A DNA stretch of 64,000 nt from assembly GCA_036785705.1 (NCBI GenBank), contig JAWUZG010000084.1, positions 15,761,501-15,825,500 of the forward strand, written 5' to 3'. Each line of letters begins with the position of its first letter. Position 1 is the stretch's first letter. Below the pieces are notes generated by a model. That model made no database searches. It saw nothing but the letters and a program-made list of their open reading frames with translations, and had not been told where the DNA came from. This document shows, piece after piece, positions 14,620-25,000 of this stretch. A program made the position numbers and the translations under genes. This stretch comes from Acanthornis magna (lineage: Eukaryota > Chordata > Aves > Passeriformes > Acanthizidae).

Positions 14620-15745
14620 CTTGGAAAAAACAGAACAAATCATAAGTTAGAGAAAATCACATGGGCCGTCAAGTCCTTTATAACAATGAATAAAAAGATG
14701 AAGATGTAGCAATCTGTTCTTTTTTCTCCTTATTTAGATAAGAGTTTTTCAAGTGTTTCTGGAAAAGGATCACCTTACTGTGTCAAGAGCATTAAAATAA
14801 AACTTCAGACATCCTGCATTTAGGTTTCTTCTTTGTCAGTAACCCAATATAAGCCCATGTCAGAGTATTAGGTAGAAGTTAACAGATGAAGAGCCCAAGT
14901 AACACTTGAGAGAATAACTTACTGTGCCCAGTGCCAGTCACATACTTTGGGTCATTTGGCACAGATATTCCCCCCAGACCGGGCCTCTCTTCAACAGCAG
15001 GAACAATTCAATTACATTCAAACACTTTAGTAAAATAAAATGTATGCCACGCCAGTATAACACAACATGAAGTTAAACCTCCCCACAGCACAGGCAGGAC
15101 TTGCTCTCCAGTGAGATCTCAGCTCACAGAGGCAGTGTGTGATCCAAGTCTTACTCTGAGCCTTTCTTGTGCTTCCTACTCATAACAACCTGAACTCCCT
15201 TTCCAGCTCACCAGGGGACTGAGCCCTTTGCTTTCAGGTGAGCCCTGCTTCTGAGTTTGTCACACTTTCAAGTGTGATGTGAAGCTCAAAGCACTGCCTC
15301 TGGAGGTAGGCTGCAAGTGAAGCTGCTATCACTGCCTAGGAATGCCAGTGTCATGTAGTGAAACCAGTGAGAAAAGCAGCACAGAGCTTGGCAAAGATCA
15401 CCTGATGCTTTAACTAGAATTGTGCATTTATATCATCCAAATGAACAATGTAATTATTCAATTGGAACAACTGTCAGGACTTCTTTAAATTCAAGTGGGA
15501 AAAGCATTGATTAATCCAAAAATCGCACACATACCATTCCCCCAGGTCTGCAATAAAAACATCAGAAATGGTGTTCACTGTTTACATCTCTCTGCAATGT
15601 TCTTTGCCTATTTCTCTAGACTTTCTTGAGAGCTTTAAGTAAACTTCTGGAAAATGTGTACTATTAGAAGACTGATCCTTAAATATCAGCCCAGGAAAGG
15701 GGGAGGATCACTTCACTATGCTTGTTCCTGTGGATGATTTGATGA

Positions 15746-15774
15746 TGAGTTAGTTCCTCTAACTCAGAGGAACT
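15746..15774. other. Overlapping alternative hairpins
   Basis: AGTTCCTCT (15752-15760) and AGAGGAACT (15766-15774) form a 9-bp perfect stem with a 5-base loop. TGAGTTAG (15746-15753) and CTAACTCA (15759-15766) form an 8-bp perfect stem over the same DNA. The two stems cannot form together. No function is implied by this alone. Confidence 0.5.
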
Positions 15775-16155
15775 CTCTCCTTCAGAGAAATGACAATAAG
15801 CACTCTTTTTTTTTTTTTTAATAATAGAGGTATCTGGAAGAGTTGGAGAAATCTAAAAAGAAAAGATCCAGAAATGAGACAATCAAAAGTCAAAATAAAC
15901 TAAGCAAATATGACTGGAAAATGCACAAACAGTAACAACTACTTTGCTGTGTTAAAAGGTTCCCTGAAGACTGACTAGCACTAATATTTGTTCTGGTTAG
16001 GAACTAAGAAAAAATGATCACCAAATTATCTTCAGACGAATAACATTCATTTCCCTTTAGAATTCTTTTCTTCAGAGAGAATGCTGTAAAGAGGACTTGA
16101 AGTAAAACACACAAGTGGTCCCGCAGGTCTTTCTGACTATTACAACACGTCTTAC

Positions 16156-16215
16156 ACAAGAAAAGAAGAGAGAGAAAAAGTTAGAAAAGAAATATAAGGA
16201 AAGAGACAAAGAAAG
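16156..16215. repeat. Purine-rich (GA/A) low-complexity tract
   Basis: About 60 bases are almost entirely A and G on the plus strand, with irregular GAAA/GAGA units and only a few pyrimidine interruptions. There is no regular period. It is ordinary purine-rich low complexity. Confidence 0.7.
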
Positions 16216-17466
16216 GTATGCTGTGCACTAAAGATTTTTCTATGCATGTACTCTACCACCAGTTACTTACCAACTCTCTTCGCTCTAAGACACTAATACT
16301 TCTAACCAAGTCTTAAATTCACCAAAAGAGATTCCAATTTGCTCATGTTGAAAGGCCTGATAAAAATTAGGTCTTAAACTGAAGGCTTAAATGTTTGCTG
16401 CATTTCATATGGCCTCATGCTTTTAATAAGAACTTTATTAAAGTCTCTACAAATGATGTAACAGACACGTCATAGTTCAATCTCATTAATACAGTAAACT
16501 GGTACCTTGTGATCAGGGTAGGAGAGTAGTAGAAATGTAGAAATGGCAGAAAGGGACTGCAGGGTTCAGGGTGATCAATTATAACTCTGCTTTCGTGTAT
16601 AAGTCATGTTAGTTTATCAGAGATTTTAAAATTTCAAAATTTCCAAGATGCTGATTAACTACTGGAAATTTAACTACTGCTTCAGATATCATAGAACAGA
16701 AATTATGAATGCAGAACTTGCAGAAACCTACAAGCAAGAGTTGAGTCAGATGAAACCTAGAATCTCTTCATATTATTTCTATCCAAAACTCTTTTCTCAA
16801 TTGTGGGCTCAAATGTCTCTTGAGAGCTGCTAAAAACTTGATGGAAGTTTGCTGAGAGACATGAACAGAAAATACCCTAAGGAAAGCTTTTCATGAAAGC
16901 CTCTGCAGAATGAAGAGAACAGGGGAGGTAGTATTTCCGAGGGGTGTATAACAGGTAACAACCTCTCTCATACCACACAGGATACACTTTCCTACAGCTC
17001 CTTAATCATACTCTCCTGCCCAGGAACACTTACTTATTAAGACCTATGTTTTCTTTCTGTTCACTTACATCACCACTGTGAGACTAAGACCTTTGTTTAG
17101 CTTTCAGGTACAGGAAGCAGAAAAAACCCTGTGTAGTCTTCTCTTTGTGCAATACCTGCTATATCCTCCACACTGCTTTCTTCCTGCTGCCTGTGAACCA
17201 AGGACCACAGGCTCAGCTCTGACACTGCCCAGATCCAAAACCTCAAACTACTGAGGAAGATCTCGGAGCAAGTTTATAGAAGGATATGAAATCAAGAAAT
17301 TACACTGTCAAGATGAAATCATTATCAAAAATAGAGATTCCACCATGAGAATGTGTTTAATATCTATGGAAAAAAACCCCTGTGAGTCTGCTTGGGGTTG
17401 GGTTTTTGGGTCATCACATTAAATTATCAACCTGTGCTGGTGAGCCGGTTGAAAATTACATCTCAG

Positions 17467-17570
17467 GATCAGGGAAGAGCTAACTTACAGCAGCTACAGA
17501 GGTCATCACTTTCCCATTTGGCTGGGGTTCTCTGGGCGGCAAAGACTCTTCAGGTGCTGCTGCAGAAGAG
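17467..17570 (+). other. Candidate exon with strong donor, unidentified
   Basis: The segment is flanked by ATCTCAG on the left, with a weak pyrimidine tract, and by AAGAG|GTGAGT on the right, a strong donor. One frame is open throughout, starting in phase 0 and leaving two bases at the donor. The inferred peptide is rich in Gln and Leu (a start like DQGRANLQQLQRSS). Composition is more GC-rich than the neighbourhood. The phase left at its donor matches the phase required by the candidate exon at 19536-19674. I recognise no domain. It could be a coding or lncRNA exon, or chance. Confidence 0.15.
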
Positions 17571-18295
17571 GTGAGTGCATGAAAGGTTAGCATCACAGAT
17601 TGTTAAGTCACAGACATCTTTTGTACATTAATCAGTAAATATTTGCTTAATACTTGTAACTTCTGTATATTCTGCTTTCAAAGATTCTTTGCACACAGCT
17701 AAAGAAGTCTGAACAAACTGATCCAGAAGAGAAGACCTATCACTGGAAAGCTTTCTTGTGACCTGTCACTTCTGCTGCACTTGTGAAAAGAAACCTGCCA
17801 TAGTTCAGCTATATTTCTACCCCTGAAACACTAAAGTATTTTTGAAATTGAGTGGAAGACAGCAGATGTTTAATACCTTTTATGACTTGTACCAGTGAGG
17901 AAGCACATTTGGAGAGAAAGTGAAGGTTATTACACCCAGTTGATGCTTCAAGGAGAACTAGTATTAAGCGTAAAGTATCATCAGAATTTGCTCAAAAGCA
18001 TACAGAATAACACTTCCATTCTTTTGAAGAGTGCCAGCTTTTTCCCTCCGTTATTTTCACTACTTCATAAGACAGTTTCTGTTTTCAGATTGAACATTTT
18101 TTATAAGATGCTCAGAAGTATTGAGACAAAGCAGACGACAATCATATTGGTTCAGCAACAAACAAAACATTGTATCTGCTATCATAACCTTACTTCCTTA
18201 GCACCACAAATGAAATAAAAAGTACCCCAAAAGCCACAGTCAAAAAGCCTTCAAACTTTTAGCAACATCCTCCCAGTTTCTGGTGGTTTTATTGT

Positions 18296-18343
18296 TCTGG
18301 GGAAGTGGTTTTGTTTGGTTTTTTGGGGTTTTGGGTTTTTTTT
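18296..18343. repeat. T-rich tract punctuated by G runs
   Basis: Mostly T with GG, GGGG and GGG runs on the plus strand. Similar T/G tracts occur at about 20838-20896, 45455-45532 and 59351-59395. Complementary A/C tracts occur near 33098-33126, 51825-51845 and 58355-58378. They look like low-complexity DNA, possibly decayed retroposon tails. Confidence 0.6.
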
Positions 18344-18843
18344 GAGAAAAGTAGGAGTTTGAAACAGTGCTTGCATTCACATTTTCATCTATAACATATT
18401 AAACTGCTCAAAAGAAAAGCAGCTTAAATGAAAGGCTAATTATTAGAAATGTATCCCAGCTCATGATGAATTCTATTGTGATTAATGAAATGTAAATATT
18501 CACCCATACCATCACTCCAATAGTATCATTCTACCTATTGAAATTCCCCTGCATCAGGTGACGAGTACTGGTTTCTACACAACACAATATCTAAGGTCAC
18601 ACTAAGGAAAAGCAATGCAGTATTTGCAAATCTTTTATGGACAAACTGCATTGCTCATTTCTAAATAATAAAAAAGTCTTTAGAGTTCCTCTAGATTTAA
18701 TAGCTGATCTTAAGAAAATTATGACTGTCAGTTTTTCTTTTTGAGATCCTTACCATGGTTTCCTCTTTTTCCTTTAAAGATTTTTAAGTTGTTCAATTTC
18801 AAATATATCCCCTTTGAAAACTCTGCTATTTTACTGCATATAC

Positions 18844-18862
18844 TAAATAAATAAATAAATAA
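18844..18862. repeat. (AAAT)n microsatellite
   Basis: About four and a half copies of a four-base A/T repeat. Short and unremarkable. Confidence 0.85.
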
Positions 18863-19327
18863 CAATGCTTCATGAAAAGCACTTTACATGTTCAAAGTGC
18901 TATGTAAACATTCACTACTGAAATTATTTACAGACATTAGACCCGGAAGGAGCACTCTAGAGTTTTCTTTTTCAGTAACTCTATTCTTCAATTAGGTGCC
19001 ATTTTAGCCTACTCAGAAAACTTGTCCCTGTCTGAGAATGGCTTCCACAGCTTTTAGAATTGAACCAAATTAATATGAAACAGTTATCTATTTAAAGCCA
19101 GCCTAGCATCATGGTTATCACATTTTCCTTCAATAATCTTCCTTTAAGAGGCAGGTGCCAAGTATATTAAGGAATAGAGCTCCAGCTGGATGGCAGGAAG
19201 CACTTCTTTAGATGTTTTATTTTTCTCTACAAGTGACCTTCAGTTGCATTTGACCTAAGGAAAATGAAAAGTTAAGTTTGTTAAACAGATGAAATGCTAC
19301 AATTATTACTGTATACCTTTGGAGGGC

Positions 19328-19344
19328 TTTTTTTTTTTTTTTTT
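19328..19344. repeat. Poly-T tract (17 bases)
   Basis: An uninterrupted run of 17 T on the plus strand. No retroposon body was recognised next to it. Confidence 0.9.
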
Positions 19345-19535
19345 AAAGTGTAATGATACATCTTTCACTTGATATATGAATTCCTTTGTCAAGCTAAAGG
19401 CATTTTTTGATGGTAGTAATTGAGAAAAAAGCAATCCAACAGAACAGAGGCATTTCGCATATGCAGGCTGGGATACAACACAGCTGATGGCAGCTCACAG
19501 GTCCCTCAGCATTCACTGTGGGTGTTGCTTTACAG

Positions 19536-19674
19536 GGCTGTGGCAGAATTTCATTCAGGAGAAAAGACTAACCTGGGCTCTACATATTCACAGCTTCCTG
19601 TGCTTCAGGAGTTATCAACGGAGTTATCACCAAGAGAGGGCTGCCATATGGGCACCTTTGTACTGAGAAGTCAG
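19536..19674 (+). other. Candidate coding exon, unidentified
   Basis: The segment is preceded by GTGTTGCTTTACAG, a usable acceptor, and followed by GTCAG|GTAAGA, a strong donor. A single frame is open across the 139 bp: one base completing a split codon, then 46 codons ending in phase 0 at CAG. The frame stays open for about 115 bases upstream of the acceptor as well, which weakens the case that the boundary marks a real exon. The inferred peptide is polar with no membrane segment (for example SGEKTNLGSTYSQLP). GC content is clearly above that of the flanks. No family was recognised. It could equally be a non-coding transcript exon. Confidence 0.2.
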
Positions 19675-21094
19675 GTAAGAAAATATTAGTCTGAGGTGAA
19701 TGAAATTGATGCTTACGGCTCTTCTAGCTCAAGATTAGAAACAAAACTCTCAGAAAAATGTTGATTTCAGGACTATCCTGAGCCATCCTTCTGAATTTCG
19801 AAAGACTTTTCTGCCAGTTATTAACAGGCACAGTTTTGAGATCATAGTTGTTTCTGGTCACTATCAGCAGTCTCTGGTTACTGCAGAACAAAAGTTCCTG
19901 TTCCTTTTCTGGAAATAAAGAAATGCCACTTCAGTGTCTCATTCAGGGTTGTCACTGGAAGCTTTCATCTAGAGTATTCCATTATTACTGAGACTGCAAT
20001 AATGGGGATCTTAAACTCAGAGCCTTTCAAGGAAAATGGATGTATTTCTTAGAAGCTAGTTACAATCATAAAACCCAAACATAATGTCAGGAGAAAAACT
20101 GGCATCCTTTTCTGCCAATATATAATGCTGAAAATTGCTACACCCTTGTACCACCAAGCAGTCATCAAACAGCTTCTTAAATCAAACAAAAATAAACGAA
20201 TGAAAACTTTCTTCTAAATTTCCCTTGACAAAGAACATATAGAGTATAATAAGAACTTTACAGTCCTGTAATTACTCTGCCTCATTTTAGCAGGCTCTTA
20301 TATAAAAACTGCCATTTACTGATGTTATGAGGACCCCATTAATCAAATCTTTTCTGGATTTCTTGTTGTTATTTTCTTTTCACCCCATAAATACCATCTA
20401 ACCACTTCTGAGAATTTGCCAACAACACTTTGGCTGACAAATCTGAAAAATTCTTTCAGCAACATCCTCTTTTTCCCCAACAGATCTAATATATAGTAGG
20501 TTTTGACTTCTCCGTGTATTCAATTTCTTGTACACAATTTATAGACTCTCTATGACAGTTCAGGTATAATTTAGACACACGTTGAGTAATGTGGAATCAC
20601 GCACAAGGACATGAATTAAGTATATGCACAGAGGCCTTTGACTGCTTCTGTAGTCTGTTCACATAGCCTCCAGACTGACACAAGCTCAACTTGGCTGCTA
20701 TCTTTAGACTGACTTCACAGAGCTTTCTGCTTCTGTTCCCGTGTGCACAGCTACAAGAGGAGTAACATCTTCCCTCTTAAGGAAGGAGAACCTACTGCAA
20801 ACACATTGCCTTTCTTTCTACTTTCTCACATAAGTGCCAAAATGGTGGTGGGGTTTTTTTGGTTTGTTTTCATTTGGTTTGGTTTCCTTTTTTATGAACC
20901 TGTGTAACTCTATACCATTATAAGTTGTAAGACTTTAATGTTAAAATGTATCTTCCAGCCTGCGTAGGCTAGAACTGTAGTTTGCAGCATTTGCACTAAT
21001 TTTTATGACAAATGCTCTGAGGTGAAGAGCATTATTTTTAGAAACCAGGTCAGTGGATAATTATGGAAGAGCCAGTCTCATCCTTTTTAACATG
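19675..21094. other. AT-rich low-copy DNA, no gene recognised
   Basis: No gene or interspersed repeat was recognised. It contains a G-punctuated poly-T tract around 20838-20896. Confidence 0.55.
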
Positions 21095-21453
21095 TGTTCT
21101 GGTTTTGGTTGCGGTGTAATTAATTTTCTTCATAGTAGCTAATACGAGGCTGTGTTTTGGATTTGCAGTGAAAACAGGGCTGATAACGCAGAGACATTTT
21201 TGCCATTGCTGAACAGGGCTCACACAGAGAAAAGACCTTTTCTGCCTCTTGTGCAGCCACACTGATGAGGGGTCTGGGGGTGAATGACCACAGGCACATG
21301 ACTCAACCGACCATAAGGCTGTTCCGTAGGACATAAGCAAATAAAGATGGAAGAAGAGGCAATATTCAGAATAATGGCATTTGCCTTCCCAAGTCACCAT
21401 TACACATGATGGAGCCCTGCTTTCCTGGAGATGGATGAACCCCTGCCTGCCAA
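21095..21453 (+). mobile_element. Avian ERVL-type LTR fragment, 3' truncated
   Basis: It opens TGTTCTGGTTTTGGTTGCGG and continues with motifs of the avian LTR family: TTAATTTTCTTCATAGTAGC, GTGTTTTGGATTTG, a diverged GCTGATAACGCAGAGAC, then TTGTCTTCCCAAGT-like and GTGATGGAGCCCTGCTTTCC-like blocks. It ends near GAACCCCTGCCTGCC. The 3' part of the LTR (the ATT microsatellite, the ATTAAA region and the GGGGTTAAACC end) is absent. It is clearly diverged and of a different subtype from the LTR that follows at 21577, because it carries the CTTCCCAAGT...GGAGCCCTGC block that the others lack. Its role was as a retroviral promoter and polyadenylation region; it is now inert as far as can be seen. Confidence 0.8.
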
Positions 21454-21576
21454 CGAACTCAACAGGCCTTTACAGGGATGGTCCCTAGATTAAGGGAATG
21501 TTATCTGTGTGTATATCTATCAAAGGTCAGGAAAGGTCATGCAAGACACAAATGGGAATGAATAGGGAGTAGAAAC
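21454..21576. other. Spacer between two LTR pieces
   Basis: About 120 bp separate the truncated LTR from the next LTR. I recognise neither the missing LTR 3' end nor an internal retroviral region in it. It may be unique DNA or diverged element sequence. Confidence 0.4.
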
Positions 21577-22119
21577 TGTCCTGTTTTTGTCTGGGACAGA
21601 ATACTTCTTAGTAACAGGTACGGTGCCATGGTTTGGATTTAGTATGAGAATAGTGTTATCACACTGAAGTTTTGGCTGTTGCTATTTAAGTTAAGGGCTT
21701 TTAAATGTCTCATGCTCTGCCAATGAGGAGCTGCACAAAAAGCTGGGAGAGAACACAGGAAGACAGCTGACCTGGACTGACCAAAGAGATATTCCATACT
21801 GTAGAATGTCATGCTCAGTATTCCATACTGTAGAATGTCATGTGCATCACTCATTTCTCTTGTGTTCTCTTGTTACTCTCTCTCTCCCTCTCCTTATAAT
21901 TGCTATTATTATTGTTTCTATTAGTATAATAATTGGACTATTAGTAATTATTATATTTTGTATCAATTATGAAACTGTTCTTATCTCAACCCAAGAGGTT
22001 CACCTTTTCTTTCTGATTTTCCTTCACACAGTGGGGGGAGTGTGAGAGTTGAGGGAGAGATGGGGAGTGAATGAGTATCTCTGTGGTACTTAGTTACTAG
22101 CTGGGTTCAAACTTCAACA
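21577..22119 (+). mobile_element. Avian ERVL-type LTR, near full length
   Basis: It begins TGTCCTGTTTTTGTCTGG and ends GGGTTCAAACTTCAACA, a decayed form of the family's GGGGTTAAACCACAACA end, so both termini are present over about 543 bp. Internal family marks include TTTGGATTTAGTATGAGAAT, CATGCTCTGCCAATGAGGAG, a degenerate ATT tract (21896-21960) and CTGTTCTTATCTCAACCC followed by GGTTCACCTTTTCTTTCTG. Consensus polyadenylation ATTAAA is changed to ATGAAA. No matching five-base target duplication is visible (GAAAC before, GCTTA after). It carries an internal 29-bp-period duplication. No internal retroviral genes are present, so it is best read as a solo LTR or the 3' member of a decayed element. 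Confidence 0.85.
21790..21842. repeat. Tandem duplication inside LTR (period 29)
   Basis: The 24-base block starting TATTCCATACTGTAGAATGT occurs at 21790-21813 and again, identically, at 21819-21842. The spacer is CTCAG. It arose after, or as a variant within, the LTR, since the other LTRs here have a single copy of the corresponding region. Identity between the copies suggests a fairly recent event compared with the age of the LTR. Confidence 0.9.
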
Positions 22120-24599
22120 GCTTACTTCAGATGTTCTTCTACAGCTGATTGCAAAATCTTTAAAACCCTAGTAGAAGTTCAACACTTCAATAAAGAAATA
22201 AAATGAAAAAATGCAATATCATAATGAAAGAAGAGCAAGCTCTTTTGCTTCAAGGGATTTTATATTTTAGTGTTTTCCTTCGCAATAGGTAATTCTCTGA
22301 CCTCTTACACTAGCACCATTTCTTACACACCTATACATTTTAATTCTACTAGGAAACTAAGATAATGAGCAGCATTTAAGAGGAGCCTTAGAGACCTGAG
22401 TAAATGGAGCTCATTTGGGGAGGTGCCCTGTACTCAGTTTCAAGCAAAGTTCTGCTCGGGACAGGCAGAACACAAGACTGTGTGCCAAATAAGGTGTGCA
22501 TCTTATACAATTGCCAAGGAGGTAATAAAATACAAAAGCTTTCCATAAGCATTATGCACCACCTTCTCAACACTCTGGATAACATCTATTTGCATTCATT
22601 CAAAAGAGGGGATGATAAATGTGAGAATTACACCGTCAGCTTCCATTTCCACCAGCTGTCAAAGGAAGGGACAGAGCCTTGTGCTTTGAGATACCAAACC
22701 CACAGATACTTCTGTAGTAGGTCCAAATTTTCTTTTTTGCTTCTGTTGACTTGTATGCAAAGCTGGGATATCCATCCAGTTAGATTAGGATCCCAGCCCA
22801 GTTTAAAAATGTTCTCCTAGATCCTTGGGTAGAAGGTGATATGGAAGGAACTACGAGTTATGAAAACACTTAAAGCTAGAAAAGTAAATGCCTACTTTAA
22901 ATTGTGCTCTCAATTTAGCAACAATACCTGTTAATTCTGAAGAGAGACAGGATCCTGTGGGAGAATAAAGATAAGAGATTATGGTTACCAGTCTCACTCA
23001 CCTGCTTTCCCCATTTGCTCTACCACACACATTACTTCAAAGCAAGCAGAATATATCTGGTGTCCCTGTTGAATGAAAGGGTTATTTGTGTATGAGTGGA
23101 GAAGCAGATGGTTTATTTCATTTGTGAAAACCCCTTTTCACTCCCAGCTGGAAACGTTGAAAAGTGGGAAAAAATGTCAGTTATGCTTTTGGTACAAAAA
23201 AATCTCATTGCTCTTGGCAGTGACCTCAGTTTGGAAGAGGAGGTGTTAGCCCTGCATCATTTCACAGCACTGGCTGATCAGGAGTGGCATTAACCTAACT
23301 TTAACAGAAGCTCATTTTAGCTCTCTCAGCCAGAAAGGAGTCAAAGTGACATGACACATATGAATGGTACAACAATGCAGAGATTACATTAGAGGGAAAA
23401 AAGGGAAAAAAAGAAGGAAAAAAATGAAAAATGTTAGACCTTCCTGAGGGTTCAGGTCAGAATATATATAGATGGAATATTAACTGCAATACTGGAAGTT
23501 GTTTGTCAGCAGTTCTTATTGAAACTCATGTATCTTGAGACCTCACCATTGCAGTTTAGAGAAACCACCTTAGACCCATAAGTAATTAAAAATCATAGCT
23601 TACATCAATACAATACAATAATAAGCAATATCATGCCTTGGCTAGGAATTATTTTAACAGAACATTACCAGAATTTCTGTCTAGGCAAATGAAAAAGGAG
23701 GTACTTGAGATATGGCAATAGCTGTTTTTAAAAAATGTGGAGGAAATTATTTCCTTAATTAATGGTGAATTATTTGATTTTTTTTTTTATTTTTTTCCCA
23801 AGCACACTCAGTTTTACGTATATCTTCCATAAATTTTGAATTCAATAGTTATATGTGTAATGAAATATCCTGAACAAATATGCCAACATTTACATAGTTC
23901 TAGGGTACAGCTAATTAATTTTAGCACAAACAGTTCAAAACCAATTAAAATACTTTAGTTTGACAGGCATAGTTCTTTCACATTTAAATACATATTTTAG
24001 TGTGAAATTAGAAGAAAACAAAATACCTGATTCCATTTTTTTTTCAAAATTTTATGATTCGAGGAAAAAAACCACACAGCTAGCACTCTTGAATTCCCTT
24101 TGATGAAGAGTGATGCAAGTCAGTGCCACTACAAACAACACAGAGCAGAGACAGGTCTTCCCTGTATGAAGTTACAATGGAACTCCAAACATTAGGTGAA
24201 GGTGTGGCACCATTCTAGACATTACTATTGTTCAGTCAGAGGCTGTTAATACCATGGCTCACAAAATCAATAGAGCAAGAGACGTGCTGAGAAACTTTCT
24301 GAGAAGAAAGCTGGGCAGTTGCATCATGAGGTGTTGAAGAATGGTTCAAGTCCTCACTGAATATCTGCTTCCACAAGGTCTTCCAATTTACTACACAGAT
24401 CCTTGAATTTTGCTAAAGAAAAATATAGAATCATATCTGGCTTATACCCTTTCCCTTCCCATTTTGCCTTATGTTCTAACATGGCCAATATTTCACTTTG
24501 CATTTTAGATCCTCTCTTTACTGAATTTCTTCTTTAATGCATAATGCTTAAATAGCTGGATTACTACAGTACATACAGTACACTAGAGATAGAGAGGCT
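22120..24599. other. AT-rich low-copy DNA with longest open frame of window
   Basis: No gene was recognised. The longest open frame in the window lies at 22404-22820 on the plus strand (138 codons). It has no recognisable domain, no signal peptide and no splice context, and one frame of that length is about what chance predicts. Purine-rich low complexity lies at 23393-23433 and a T-rich tract at 23777-23797. A good minus-strand donor (CAG|GTGAGT) ends at 23002, but all frames upstream of it are closed. Confidence 0.55.
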
Positions 24600-25000
24600 C
24601 TTGTTTGATATTTAATGAGATAAAGTTTCTATTTCATTACATTAAAGATTGGTGGTAGCACAGATGATGTACTGACTCTGTTAATGCTCTTAACTCATGA
24701 ATAACAGCTGTTTCAGCTGCTGCTAATTCCTCTTTTAATCCCTTTTCTTCCTTACACAACTTTGAAAAACATTGCATGTAGTCTTGCCATTTATATTACT
24801 ATTGTCTTTACATGAGATTTCTCTCCTGTGTAAGAACTCTCTCTCCTTTATTTCCACAAATAATTACAGGCTCATTACTGCTGTTGCCCTCTCCTCTGCT
24901 TTCATTGCTTTCCCTGAAACCAGCCATTTGTTGAATTTCATTAGCATTAATACATACAGGACAAGGCTTAAGAGTTTCTGTTTCTCCGATTAGGACTAAC
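24600..25000. promoter_or_regulatory. Candidate conserved regulatory stretch with paired E-boxes
   Basis: No repeat signature and no coding frame is evident, yet the stretch is dense in short factor motifs. Two CAGCTG E-boxes lie at 24705-24710 and 24714-24719. Several TAAT cores (24691 region, CTAATTCC, TTTTAATCCC, CATTAGCATTAATAC) surround them. This texture is typical of vertebrate developmental enhancers, but motif density alone is weak evidence in AT-rich DNA. Confidence 0.2.

Larger units (their letters stand above)
17571..19327. other. AT-rich low-copy DNA between candidate exons
   Basis: No gene was recognised. It holds a G-punctuated poly-T tract at 18296-18343 and a short (AAAT)n run at 18844-18862. 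Open frames here are short and featureless. Confidence 0.55.

Noticed and set aside
22404..22820. Longest open frame in the window (138 codons, plus strand)
   Set aside because: No recognisable domain and no splice or promoter context. Roughly one frame of this length is expected by chance in 64 kb of AT-rich DNA read in six frames.
22996..23147. Minus-strand CAG|GTGAGT donor with a plausible acceptor 146 bp away
   Set aside because: All three frames between them contain stops. Kept only as an example of how often good splice pairs arise by chance here.
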